A DNA stretch of 27,349 nt from Erythrobacter sp. (GTDB lineage Bacteria; Pseudomonadota; Alphaproteobacteria; Sphingomonadales; Sphingomonadaceae). The notes beneath the pieces were generated by a model. The model did not search any database. It saw only the letters and a program-made list of their open reading frames with translations, and was not told the DNA's origin. The position numbers and the translations under genes were made by a program. The stretch spans positions 1 to 27,349 of the forward strand of contig NZOF01000135.1 in NCBI GenBank assembly GCA_002695185.1. Reading direction: 5' to 3'. This document shows positions 1-7,215 of the stretch, one piece after another; within the stretch, counting starts at the first letter, position 1, and each line of letters opens with the position of its first letter.

Positions 1-153
1 GCCGATAATCGGGCGACCCGACCGCAGCTCCTCCGCCGACAGACCGAAATTGAGATAACGCTCCAGATAGAGCGCGGTCATGTCGATATTCTCGGGATTG
101 TCGAACCAGGCTGCCGAACGCAGCTTGCGATGTCCCAAATCCTCCGAAGCCAT
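1..153 (-). CDS. IlvD/Edd family dehydratase, N-terminal fragment (runs off the window)
   Basis: Only the first 51 codons are present, read leftward from an ATG at 153-151 and cut by the window edge. The peptide contains AAWFDNPENIDMTALYLERY, then LNFGLSAEELRSGRPIIG. This pattern (WFDNP, DMTALYLERY, LSxEELxSGxPIIG) is characteristic of the N-terminus of IlvD/Edd sugar-acid dehydratases such as arabonate/xylonate-type enzymes, which use an Fe-S cluster and Mg2+ to remove water from aldonic acids. The catalytic cysteines lie outside the window, so substrate cannot be judged. An AAGGGG ribosome-binding site lies just upstream on the minus strand. Its position beside genes for sugar oxidation and C-glycoside cleavage suggests it processes the liberated sugar; this is inference. 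The family is fairly certain, the substrate unknown. Confidence 0.85.
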   Translation of the reverse strand, partial: MASEDLGHRKLRSAAWFDNPENIDMTALYLERYLNFGLSAEELRSGRPIIG

Positions 154-197
154 GGCCCCTTGCCCCTTATTCCTGTCCAACTGACGCCTTCGACGCT

Positions 198-226
198 TCG
201 ATATACTCATACAAATAGAAGTTCAA
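198..226 (-). promoter_or_regulatory. Putative sigma70 promoter for the dehydratase
   Basis: On the minus strand TTGAAC (226-221) is followed after 17 bases by TATCGA (203-198), about 45 bases before the dehydratase ATG. The spacer contains TTCTATT, the inverse of AATAGAA, which links it to the recurrent element found at the other upper-pathway promoters. Matched by eye only. Confidence 0.4.
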
Positions 227-233
227 GCAAGGC
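214..233 (+). promoter_or_regulatory. Weak copy of the recurrent AWTAGAA operator-like element
   Basis: AATAGAAGTTCAAGCAAGGC has the intact first half (AATAGAA) of the element seen at 5561, 7103, 13077, 19431 and 21191, but the second half does not match. It overlaps the putative dehydratase promoter. Taken alone it would not be called a site. Confidence 0.3.
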
Positions 234-472
234 TTACGCGGAGAGATTGCGCGCTGGGAGAAATCGATGTCGCGTGCGGTGATCGCCCTTTGCTGAGCGA
301 GGGAGGAGGCAGCGATCCGGCTACGGCCCATATACCCACGACACGTATCGGACCTCCGGCAGCCGAACGCACGGAACGATCCGAAGCTGCCACCCTTCCC
401 GATTTTTCCCGCTGGGGAACGACCTGCCCGCTCGATCCATCGCGACCGGCCAACCCCGGCCCTCCTTGTTTC

Positions 473-1432
473 TCAAGCCGACACGACGCGCTGTTCCAGG
501 ACGCCAAATGGCTCCGATCCGTCGGCGGAATGGGCCGCCATGCGCACCCGGTCGCCGAACCGCATGAACTGGGTGGCAATCGTGTCCGTTTCGATCATCT
601 CGATCGCGCGCCGCTCCGATATGCAACTGGAACCGACCTCAGCGTAGTCGGCGCTCGATACCGTGCCCGAGCCGATGATCGTCCCGGCGACAAGGTCGCG
701 CGTGCGCGCGGCATGAGCGACAAGCTCGTGAAAGCCGAACGCCATTTCGCGTCCGTTCGCCTTGCCGAACGGCTCCCCGTTCCAGTCAATCGCCAGGTCC
801 AGGCAGACACGCCCATCACGCCAGCCTTCGCCCAGTTCGTCCGGCGTGAGTGCAAATGGAGCCATCGAACAGGCAGGTTTGGCCTGCACCCACCCGAAGC
901 CGGTCTTCATTTCGATCGGCGCGATCGCACGGAGGGACCAGTCGTTTATCTGCACCACGAGACGAATATGCTTCATCGCCTCGCTGGCGCTGGTGCCCAT
1001 CGGTACCGCGTCGACGATAACGCCGAATTCGCCCTCGAAATCGATGCCATCCTCTTCCGCAGGGAACGGGATATCGTCGTTCGGGCCGTAAAAGCGATCC
1101 GACATGCCCTGGTACATCAGGGGGCGATCGGTCTCGATCGGATCCAGCCCGAAGGCGATCTGCATCAATTTGCCGTGCGTATCGAAGGCCGAACCGTCGA
1201 GCCATTGCCAGCTCCGCGGCATGGGCGCTCGAAACGAAGCGGCTGGCCTGCCCTCACCGGCCGCGAGCCTTTCGGCGGCAGACTGGAGCGCGGGCCTCGC
1301 GCCGTCCCAGTCGTCCATCACCGTGAGCAAGTTCGGAGCCTGTTCGCCGACTTCCAGCACCCGGGCTCCGTCTTCCGAGACGATCACGAGTTGCCCGTCG
1401 GGCGTGCCGTTATCGAGGGTTGCGAGCCTCAA
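473..1432 (-). CDS. Fumarylacetoacetate hydrolase (FAH) family protein
   Basis: 319 residues of the FAH superfamily, metal-dependent hydrolases, decarboxylases or isomerases acting on beta-diketone-like and 2-oxo acids from aromatic ring cleavage. The C-terminal FAH domain (about 105-300) shows the metal-binding acidic set: E133 and E135 in DFEGEFGVIV, D164 in INDWSLR, then the conserved KP at 185-186 and IGSGTVSS near 253-260. The start is TTG at 1432-1430, overlapping the stop of the cupin gene as TTGA, so translation is probably coupled. The resulting N-terminus, MRLATLDNGTPDGQL, is the usual one for this subfamily, which supports the rare start codon. It is the last gene of the ring-cleavage operon and is expected to hydrolyse a late meta-cleavage product; the exact substrate is inferred only from context. 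Confidence 0.88.
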   Translation of the reverse strand: MRLATLDNGTPDGQLVIVSEDGARVLEVGEQAPNLLTVMDDWDGARPALQSAAERLAAGEGRPAASFRAPMPRSWQWLDGSAFDTHGKLMQIAFGLDPIETDRPLMYQGMSDRFYGPNDDIPFPAEEDGIDFEGEFGVIVDAVPMGTSASEAMKHIRLVVQINDWSLRAIAPIEMKTGFGWVQAKPACSMAPFALTPDELGEGWRDGRVCLDLAIDWNGEPFGKANGREMAFGFHELVAHAARTRDLVAGTIIGSGTVSSADYAEVGSSCISERRAIEMIETDTIATQFMRFGDRVRMAAHSADGSEPFGVLEQRVVSA

Positions 1433-1998
1433 CTCTCCAGCCCTTGCGCAAATTCACCGTCGATCAACACGAAGCAGATACGGCATGGGGCGTCGCTGCG
1501 ATTGGCCCAGCCATGGTTGGTCCCACGCTGGATCACGATGTCCCCAGCGCGCACGGTCGTCTCGCCTTCATCCATGATGAGGACGAGCTCGCCTTCGAGG
1601 ACGATGCCGTAATCGATGGTTTCCGTGCGATGCATCAGCGCGTGCTTCGCACCTTCCTTCGCAGCGTTCGACGCGTGGCCCGCGCCGATCTCCGCGAAGT
1701 GCGCGGCGGCCTCGTTCGGCGTCATGTTACGAATGCCGTCGCCTTCGGGCGGAATGTCCAGGATCCGGATGCGGGTGCCGTTCTTCGGCGGGGCAAGGAC
1801 GATGCCTTCCTCCGCCGGTTCGCCGCTGGCAGCGTCGATTGGTGCAGGCGTGGCGCGGGTGTTCCAGACCTCGTGGAACATCGGGCCGATCGCTCCGCCC
1901 ACCTGTTGCACGCGCGGCACGGTGCCGTCTTCCTGAATGATGGCGCGGCCTTTGTCATCATGCCCGGTAACGACACGGCGAACGGGTTTCGTGCTCAT
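1429..1998 (-). CDS. Cupin-domain protein of an aromatic catabolic operon
   Basis: 189 residues with a C-terminal cupin barrel. Motif 1 is MHRTETIDYGIVLEGELVL (about 122-140) and motif 2 is GDIVIQRGTNHGWANRS (about 152-168), with H162 conserved. Motif 1 has only one clear histidine (H123), as in many non-dioxygenase cupins of this type. The N-terminal part contains VGPM-like and VWNT stretches seen in cupins found beside phenolic-degradation genes. The ATG at 1998-1996 was chosen because it has GGGAG eight bases upstream and overlaps the preceding stop as ATGA; a longer frame exists to 2028 but lies inside the DUF2218 gene. The role may be sensing, isomerising or hydrolysing a pathway intermediate. 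A cupin in this setting is expected; a defined reaction cannot be read from the sequence. Confidence 0.85.
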   Translation of the reverse strand: MSTKPVRRVVTGHDDKGRAIIQEDGTVPRVQQVGGAIGPMFHEVWNTRATPAPIDAASGEPAEEGIVLAPPKNGTRIRILDIPPEGDGIRNMTPNEAAAHFAEIGAGHASNAAKEGAKHALMHRTETIDYGIVLEGELVLIMDEGETTVRAGDIVIQRGTNHGWANRSDAPCRICFVLIDGEFAQGLES

Positions 1999-2333
1999 GG
2001 ATTTTCTCCCATCTGTAAGTCCTGCCAATCGTATCGAAGCGGCGTCTCGCGAAATGCGAAGCGATCGATATGGCGTTCCAATGCACCCTTGAGGCCGTCG
2101 AGCTGTCCCGCTTCGCTGGCTTCGATGCGGATCAACAGCGCTTCCGAAACAGGCTGCAAGGTGACCAGCGCATCGCCCTTCCAGTCGGCTCCGCGCGCAT
2201 CCTTGGGAAAGGTGATGATCCGGGCAGAGCCGTCTTCCCGGACATCGAGATTGTGCGACCAGTGCTTGCCGAGCTGAGCGGCATATTTCGCTGCGTGAGC
2301 AGTCGACACTTTTGCTTCAGCACTGCAGGTCAA
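1995..2333 (-). CDS. DUF2218 domain protein
   Basis: 112 residues matching the DUF2218 layout: an N-terminal TAHAAKYAAQLGKHWSH segment, a short beta-rich middle (RIITFP) and a C-terminal HIDRFAFRETPLRYDW block. DUF2218 proteins are small, cytoplasmic and of unknown biochemistry. The start is TTG at 2333-2331, overlapping the stop of the hydrolase gene as TTGA. GGGGAAA lies about seven bases upstream, and the resulting N-terminus matches the usual family start. Its place between the C-C hydrolase and the cupin, with overlaps on both sides, argues that it takes part in the same pathway, perhaps as an accessory or a handler of an unstable intermediate. That role is inference. Confidence 0.82.
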   Translation of the reverse strand: MTCSAEAKVSTAHAAKYAAQLGKHWSHNLDVREDGSARIITFPKDARGADWKGDALVTLQPVSEALLIRIEASEAGQLDGLKGALERHIDRFAFRETPLRYDWQDLQMGENP

Positions 2334-3487
2334 TGCGTTTCCCCGCCGAGCGTCTCGGCGAACCAGTCGGACAACAGGTCGCGCCCGTAGGCCATGTTGT
2401 CCGCGCCGACATGCTCCACGCCGCCTTCGCGCGCGGTGAAGATCACCTTTTCGCGGCGCGGGGAATTGACGAGCTGATCGAACAGATCATCGGCGTAGGT
2501 CGGGCTGATCTGCCGGTCGTTCGCCCCGTGCGTCACCAGAAATGGCACCGTAATGCGGTCCATGTGCCCGTTGAGGTTCATGCCTTCGGATTTCTTCAGA
2601 AAGTCCTCCTGACCTTCAGCGCCGAACGCCCAATGCACATGGGCCCAATAGTGCGGGACGGGGTTTTCGCCCTCGCGCTGCATCCGCTTGTCCTGCACCT
2701 CGCGCCAGTTGTGGTTGGCACCCCACACCGCTCCGCTGGCGAACCGCGGTTCGTAGGCGACCGCGCGCGGGGCGAAATGGCCACCAAGTGAGATACCGGT
2801 CATGCCAATCTTTTCGGCGTCCACCTCGGGCTGCCCAATCAGCCAGTCGATCGCCTTCGTGGCCCAGCTTTCGCTGTGCGGATCGACGGGCAGGCCCTGC
2901 AGGCGCAGCGCTTCGCCCGATCCCGGCTGATCGACGCACAGGGTCGAGATACCGCGCCGTGCCAGCTCTTCCGGCAGGCGCGTCCAGTAGAGCAGTTCCT
3001 TGCAGCTATCGAGGCCGTTGCAGAACACCACCGCCGGGCGCGGTCCATCTCCCGGAGCCCGGGTCCAGAGTGCAGGCATTGTGCCCTCGGCGAGCGGAAT
3101 TTCGACCCGTTCGCGGTTGATCTTGCCGAGGCTCGTGGAGCGATCGAACGCCTCGCGCGCCCTGGCGAAGGTTTCCTTGCGGCCGGGATGGCCGTGGCCC
3201 TGCATTCGCTCCGCCGTGAACAGATAGAGCGATGCACGTTCCAGCTTGTTCGATGCGGAGAAGGCACGGCCCTTCGCTTCGTCTTCGGCGGCAAGGTCGA
3301 GCAGCTTTTCGCCCATCCTGGCCCATTCGCGCATGAAGGCGGGGGTGCCGGCGTCGGCGCCTTCGTCCGCCGCCTTCAGGATCGGCTGGCACATATCGAC
3401 GATCTCGCCGATCTGCCCGCCGCTTTCCATCGCGATGGCGACCGAGAGGTTCCAGATGTAGTTCGGGAAAGGAGAATAGAGCGCCAA
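2330..3487 (-). CDS. Alpha/beta hydrolase, C-C bond hydrolase type (FrsA / 2,6-dihydroxypseudooxynicotine hydrolase-like)
   Basis: 385 residues with a helical N-terminal domain (about 1-125) followed by an alpha/beta hydrolase fold. The nucleophile elbow is GISLGG with S233; the likely acid is D324 in HGANDRQI and the likely base H359 in GGVEHVGAD. The extended N-terminal helical domain and overall length match the group containing 2,6-dihydroxypseudooxynicotine hydrolase, which splits vinylogous beta-diketones by retro-Claisen chemistry. That reaction suits the product expected after hydroxylation and meta-cleavage of a flavonoid A ring. The start is TTG at 3487-3485, with a strong GGAGG nine bases upstream inside the end of the dioxygenase gene, which ends three bases before. 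The fold is certain; C-C cleavage is inferred. Confidence 0.87.
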   Translation of the reverse strand: MALYSPFPNYIWNLSVAIAMESGGQIGEIVDMCQPILKAADEGADAGTPAFMREWARMGEKLLDLAAEDEAKGRAFSASNKLERASLYLFTAERMQGHGHPGRKETFARAREAFDRSTSLGKINRERVEIPLAEGTMPALWTRAPGDGPRPAVVFCNGLDSCKELLYWTRLPEELARRGISTLCVDQPGSGEALRLQGLPVDPHSESWATKAIDWLIGQPEVDAEKIGMTGISLGGHFAPRAVAYEPRFASGAVWGANHNWREVQDKRMQREGENPVPHYWAHVHWAFGAEGQEDFLKKSEGMNLNGHMDRITVPFLVTHGANDRQISPTYADDLFDQLVNSPRREKVIFTAREGGVEHVGADNMAYGRDLLSDWFAETLGGETH

Positions 3488-3490
3488 GGT

Positions 3491-4396
3491 TCAAACCTCC
3501 GCCGGAGTGAAGAGGCAGGGATCGGCTTGAGGCTTGGGCATGGCCTGGGGCCCGCCCACGCCCGTGCCCCACTGGTCCATCGTCTGCGGACCGGGTTCGT
3601 GAACCTGATCCTTGTGGTTTTCGAAATCGACCTCTTCCAGCTCGGACGTGTATTCGACCGCGAAGCCGCCCGGCGTGGTGAAATAGCTGAAAGTGTTGTT
3701 GCCCGCCGTGTGGCGTCCCGGCCCCCAGCGAATATCCGTGCCGCGCTTCTTCAACCGGCTGGCTCCGCGCATCATGTCGTCCACGCTCAGCATGTCGTAG
3801 GCGACGTGATTGAGGCACGGCGGCCCGGGCAGGATGGCAAGGCGATGATGCGCGCTGTTGCAGCGGAGGAAGCACATGAAATCGCCCAGCCAGTCGCTCA
3901 CCCGGAAGCCGAGCACGTCGGTGAAGAACTTCACCATGGCGTGATGGTCCGGTGAATGGATCACGATGTGGCTGATCTTGACCGGCATGCCTTCCCAGCG
4001 CTCCATCGCGCGCTTGTCCAGCCGCGCAACGTCTGCGCTGATCTCGAAGGGGAGGCCGTCGGGGGAGAAGAAACGGAACCCGTAACCGCCGCCAGGCGCA
4101 TCGAGATCGCGAGCTTCGTGCACGATGCGGCAGCCGGCATCGGCTACCTTCTTCTGCAATGCGTCGACATCCTCGCGGCTATCGGCAGCCAGCGCGATGA
4201 CCTCGACACAATTGCTTTCACGCTTGTGCAAACGCACGACATGATGCTCGTCATGGCCGTGGGTCTTAAACCATGCGGTGCCATCGGCAGCCTCGACTTC
4301 TACCAGACCCCAGTCGTCGGCGTAGAATGCGCGTTCCGCGTCGAAGTCGCTCGTGCCATATCCGACATAGCGGATTTCCGTAACTCGCGGTTCCAT
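3491..4396 (-). CDS. Type I extradiol (VOC superfamily) ring-cleavage dioxygenase
   Basis: 301 residues with two vicinal-oxygen-chelate domains, about 6-122 and 140-260. The C-terminal domain keeps the iron triad of type I extradiol dioxygenases: H143 in SHIVIHS, H197 in LNHVAYDM and E248 in VEYTSE. H184 in AHHRLAI and Y238 sit where the conserved second-shell His and Tyr are expected. It should therefore be an active Fe(II) enzyme that opens a catechol-like ring by meta-cleavage with O2. It follows the FAD monooxygenase by about ten bases and precedes the C-C hydrolase by three, giving a hydroxylase-dioxygenase-hydrolase order as in fde-type flavonoid operons (FdeE, FdeC). AAGGA lies seven bases before the ATG. 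The ring substrate is not readable from sequence. Confidence 0.9.
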   Translation of the reverse strand: MEPRVTEIRYVGYGTSDFDAERAFYADDWGLVEVEAADGTAWFKTHGHDEHHVVRLHKRESNCVEVIALAADSREDVDALQKKVADAGCRIVHEARDLDAPGGGYGFRFFSPDGLPFEISADVARLDKRAMERWEGMPVKISHIVIHSPDHHAMVKFFTDVLGFRVSDWLGDFMCFLRCNSAHHRLAILPGPPCLNHVAYDMLSVDDMMRGASRLKKRGTDIRWGPGRHTAGNNTFSYFTTPGGFAVEYTSELEEVDFENHKDQVHEPGPQTMDQWGTGVGGPQAMPKPQADPCLFTPAEV

Positions 4397-4406
4397 ATCA
4401 ATTCCT

Positions 4407-5555
4407 TCAGATTGGCTGCGAAACCATGGCGAACATGTCTGCCGTGGCTTTCTGGTTGTCTATCGCGGGGCCTTTGCCGATCTGCCCGCGGCAGATCGCG
4501 AGGCTGCTTTCGACGATGTATTTGCAACGCGCAAAACGGCGCGCATGCCAGGCGCGAAGACCGCTCTCGACGTCCTGCTGCCGGGTCAGTTCTTCGGCGA
4601 GCACGAGCGCGTCTTCTACCGCCATGCCCGCACCCTGCCCCAGATGCGGTGTGGTTGCGTGGACGGCATCACCCAACAGCGCCACACGCCCCTTGTGCCA
4701 GTCGCCATCGACCAGCATCGTTTCCAGCGGGCGGTAGACGACCGCGCTGTCTTGCGTGATTCCCTTCGCCAGCTCCTGAATGCGCGGCGCCGCCCGGGCG
4801 AGCTTGTCGCGCATGCGGGCAGCCAAGCCATCCTGCGCTTCGCGTGTGTCCGGATCGACAGGCGTCGTGACGAAAATATACATTTCGGCAGCGCTTATCG
4901 GGACGAGGCCGATGCCGACGGGGCCATTGTAGACTTGCAGAGCTTCCATGCCGGCGGGCCGCGGGAGGTTGTAACGCCACACGGCTTGGCCCGCCGGTTT
5001 CGGCTTGCCGGCTTCAGGGAAAAGCAGCTCCCGCGTATGCGAATGTATGCCGTCTGCCCCGATTACGAGATCGTATTGGCCATGGCTGCCATCGGAGAAT
5101 ACCGCATCGACTGCGGTACCGTCATCGACCATCTCCTCGACCGTGATGCCCAGCTTGATCCGCGCGCCGCACTCGAGGGCACTTTCCGCCAAGACACGCT
5201 GCAATTTCGGGCGCGCAATGCCGACATTGGCAGGTTGCCCCTCGACCAGTTGAGGCGACGGGACGCGCGCCGCCATCGTCCCGTCCGGCAGGTAAATCTC
5301 TATTGCTTCGAACCCGCTTGCTGCGTCGAGGAAGGAGTCGAGCACGCCGAGCTGATCCATTGCGCGCACGACGTTGGCCTGCTGGATGATCCCCACACCA
5401 TAGACCGACCATTGCGGATCGCGCTCCACGACCGTTATCCGATGCCCGGCCCGGCCAAGCGCGATCGCCGCGGAAAGCCCGCCGATCCCGCCGCCGATCA
5501 CCAAGATTTCAAGTTCTTTCACGGACCTCTCAGATGGGATCTCCGCGTACCCCAT
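4407..5555 (-). CDS. FAD-dependent aromatic monooxygenase (class A flavoprotein hydroxylase)
   Basis: 382 residues as drawn. It has a Rossmann FAD motif VIGGGIGGLSAA (about 19-30), a DG motif DLVIGADGIHSHTRE (about 162-176) and a GD motif ALLGDAVHATTPHLGQG (about 292-308), the three signatures of single-component NAD(P)H aromatic hydroxylases. It probably adds a hydroxyl ortho to an existing one to make the substrate of the neighbouring extradiol dioxygenase, as FdeE does at C8 of naringenin. The start is uncertain. ATG at 5555 has no ribosome-binding site and lies only about ten bases from the predicted transcription start. GTG at 5522 would give the N-terminus MKELEILVIGGG, typical of the family, and has AGAGG close by. 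First gene of the operon running down to 473. Confidence 0.88.
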   Translation of the reverse strand: MGYAEIPSERSVKELEILVIGGGIGGLSAAIALGRAGHRITVVERDPQWSVYGVGIIQQANVVRAMDQLGVLDSFLDAASGFEAIEIYLPDGTMAARVPSPQLVEGQPANVGIARPKLQRVLAESALECGARIKLGITVEEMVDDGTAVDAVFSDGSHGQYDLVIGADGIHSHTRELLFPEAGKPKPAGQAVWRYNLPRPAGMEALQVYNGPVGIGLVPISAAEMYIFVTTPVDPDTREAQDGLAARMRDKLARAAPRIQELAKGITQDSAVVYRPLETMLVDGDWHKGRVALLGDAVHATTPHLGQGAGMAVEDALVLAEELTRQQDVESGLRAWHARRFARCKYIVESSLAICRGQIGKGPAIDNQKATADMFAMVSQPI

Positions 5556-5560
5556 TCATT

Positions 5561-5580
5561 ATTAGAATTTCACTTCTAAT
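5561..5580. promoter_or_regulatory. Operator-like perfect inverted repeat ahead of the FAD-monooxygenase operon
   Basis: ATTAGAATTTCACTTCTAAT consists of two perfect 7-base arms separated by 6 bases. It is the best-formed copy of an element that recurs at 7103, 13077, 19431 and 21191. On the minus strand its first arm supplies the putative -10 hexamer of the operon promoter, so a bound repressor would block RNA polymerase. Confidence 0.65.
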
Positions 5581-5601
5581 TTATCCGGATCGCCTGGTCA
5601 A
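5573..5601 (-). promoter_or_regulatory. Putative promoter of the ring-cleavage operon
   Basis: On the minus strand TTGACC (5601-5596), which overlaps the stop codon of the upstream MFS gene, is followed after 17 bases by TAGAAG (5578-5573). The -10 lies inside the inverted repeat at 5561-5580. The predicted transcription start is near 5566, which favours the GTG at 5522 as the monooxygenase start. Confidence 0.5.
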
Positions 5602-7058
5602 CGCGCTGTGGATCGATCTTGCCCGAAGAGGTCGGACGGCAGCCGGGACACGCTCACCACTGCGAGCGCCAGCGCGGCCGCTATGACGTAGCCAGCCGGC
5701 CCCAGACCGGCCAGCCGGGCAGCGGCCTGCTCGCCCGGTGCGGAAAAATAGGCGGCACCGATTATGGCAATGCCCAGGGCGCCGCCGATCTGCTGGGCCG
5801 TGCGAAAGGTGGCACTGGCTGTACCGGCATTGGCCCGGTCCACCTCTGCAACCACGATCGGCCCCAGCGGCCCCGACAGCGTGCCCATTCCCACTCCGGT
5901 CAGCGCCAGGCAGCAGAGCAAGAGAACGCCACCTGCGTCTCCGTTCATGATGGCGCGGGTCGCCAGAAAGGTTCCCGCGATCATTGCCGCGCCCCCCAGC
6001 AGAGGCAGCGTCTTGCCGATGCGGGGCAGAAGCTTGGGCACCAGCAGCCCAATGCCAAGCATGACGCCCGCGCTGAACGGGATGTGGACCAGCGCGGTAT
6101 CGAGCGGCGACAGGCCCAGCCCCTGCTGAAGCGATACCGAGAGGATCAGCAAAAACCCGATGGACGCGCTGGAGAAGCAGAATGCGGCGAGAACACCCCA
6201 CCGGAAGGTACCGATTCCAAAAAGGGCCGGTTCGATGATCGCCGGCTCTCCGCGCGCCCTGCGCGCACCTGCCCGGGACCAGCCGTAGAAAATGGCACCG
6301 ATCGACACGGCCAGCAGGGCGAGAAGCCCGATCGACCAAGCCGTTTCCGCGCCGGTTATCAGGGCATAGAGCAGGCCACCGAAAGCGAAGGCGAAGATGA
6401 GCGCTCCCACCGGATCGATCCGCAAGCTGGCGTCGGGATCGCGCTTTGGCAGCACGAACAGGCCAACCAAAATCGCGCCAACGCCGATCGGCAGATTGAT
6501 GAGGAACACCAGCCGCCAGCCCAGCCCGAACAGATCCCATTCGATGAGGATACCGCCCACGATCGGGCCAAGGATCGCGGCAAGGCCCACGATTACGCCG
6601 AAATAGGCAAGCTTCGTCACGCGTTCCAATGGTGTGTAAAGCACCTGCACGATCGCCATCGTCTGCGGTGCCATCACAGCCCCCGCCGCTCCCTGCGCCA
6701 TGCGGGCGGCAACGAGTTGGCCCGGGGTCTGCGCAAGGCCGCAGAAGACCGAAGCGGCAACGAAAGCCGCCGCTCCCATGAGGAAGACGCGCGAATAGCC
6801 GAATGTATCGCCCAGCCGCCCTCCCAAAAGGAGCAGCGAGCCGAGAGTGAGGAGGTACCCTGCGACGATCCACTGCATTGCCGCCGGAGATGCCAGCAGG
6901 CCGTCCCGGATCGCCGGAAGCGCAGTATTCACGATGGTGGAGTCTGCCACCTCGAGGACCACGGACGTCAGCACCGTCAGAAAAGCGGCGGTCTTGCGCC
7001 GTTCCGATATCTCAACTGGCGCGACCCGCGCCGAGTCGACCTTTGCAAGTTCCGGCAC
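5598..7058 (-). CDS. DHA2-family MFS efflux transporter (14 TM, EmrB/QacA type)
   Basis: 486 residues, strongly hydrophobic, with the length and pattern expected of 14 membrane helices. The DHA2 hallmark EVADSTIVNTALP lies at 36-48 in helix 1, and MFS motif A (GGRLGDTFGYSRV) at about 79-91. Such proteins export drugs or aromatic compounds using the proton gradient; here it may export a toxic phenolic or excess intermediate. The start is GTG at 7058-7056, with GGGGGAGGG about six bases upstream. It is divergent from the second MFS gene across 7059-7215, and its stop is followed within 42 bases by the ring-cleavage operon, so read-through is possible. The substrate is unknown. Confidence 0.88.
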   Translation of the reverse strand: MPELAKVDSARVAPVEISERRKTAAFLTVLTSVVLEVADSTIVNTALPAIRDGLLASPAAMQWIVAGYLLTLGSLLLLGGRLGDTFGYSRVFLMGAAAFVAASVFCGLAQTPGQLVAARMAQGAAGAVMAPQTMAIVQVLYTPLERVTKLAYFGVIVGLAAILGPIVGGILIEWDLFGLGWRLVFLINLPIGVGAILVGLFVLPKRDPDASLRIDPVGALIFAFAFGGLLYALITGAETAWSIGLLALLAVSIGAIFYGWSRAGARRARGEPAIIEPALFGIGTFRWGVLAAFCFSSASIGFLLILSVSLQQGLGLSPLDTALVHIPFSAGVMLGIGLLVPKLLPRIGKTLPLLGGAAMIAGTFLATRAIMNGDAGGVLLLCCLALTGVGMGTLSGPLGPIVVAEVDRANAGTASATFRTAQQIGGALGIAIIGAAYFSAPGEQAAARLAGLGPAGYVIAAALALAVVSVSRLPSDLFGQDRSTAR

Positions 7059-7102
7059 GCATCCCTCCCCCAGAGGACACCTGCCATGACCTCGACGATA
7101 AA

Positions 7103-7122
7103 ACTAAAATGATGCTTCTATT
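7103..7122. promoter_or_regulatory. Operator-like element in the divergent MFS promoter region
   Basis: Read on the minus strand it is AATAGAAGCATCATTTTAGT: a perfect AATAGAA arm and an imperfect second arm (TTTTAGT). By eye it matches the perfect copy at 5561 in about 13 of 20 positions. It sits between the two divergent transporter genes and next to the -10 of the leftward one, so it could control both. Confidence 0.5.
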
Positions 7123-7147
7123 ATGATTGAAAGGTGCTAAGCGTCAA
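7120..7147 (-). promoter_or_regulatory. Putative promoter of the DHA2 transporter gene
   Basis: On the minus strand TTGACG (7147-7142) and CATAAT (7125-7120) are separated by 16 bases, each one mismatch from consensus. The operator-like element begins at the -10 and extends downstream. No equally clear promoter is seen for the rightward MFS gene. Confidence 0.45.
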
Positions 7148-7215
7148 TCTCTGTCATCCCGGACCCTGCAAAAGCCAGGGCCGAGGATGGGCCGTATGGC
7201 AAAGGGAGAGGACAT

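Larger units (their letters stand above)
154..472. other. Non-coding gap between the dehydratase and the FAH-family gene
   Basis: About 319 bases without a convincing gene. The left part carries a probable promoter for the dehydratase (198-226), a weak copy of the recurrent TAGAA element (214-233), and a 12-base word at 205-216 that recurs in the TonB receptor promoter. The right part (about 240-472) is GC-rich 3' flank of the FAH-family gene. The only open frames there are low-complexity and resemble no family I know. I see no strong hairpin with a U-run, so the end of the upstream operon transcript is not clear. Confidence 0.55.

Noticed and set aside
223..472. Small minus-strand open frame in the gap left of the FAH gene
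   Set aside because: No ribosome-binding site, low-complexity peptide, and it continues as a shadow frame into the FAH gene.
290..1612. A 440-codon plus-strand open frame across the FAH and cupin genes
   Set aside because: No recognisable domain, covers two well-supported genes on the other strand, and composition is that of a shadow frame.
5619..7112. A long plus-strand open frame opposite the DHA2 transporter
   Set aside because: It encodes a Gln/Arg/His-rich, non-hydrophobic peptide with no motif; it is the complement of a membrane protein gene.
7150..7190. Possible remnant of a dispersed repeat (CTGTCATCCCGGACC with a nearby CCCTG/CAGGG hairpin)
   Set aside because: Similar words occur in repetitive palindromes of many proteobacteria, but only one imperfect copy is here, so a repeat cannot be claimed.
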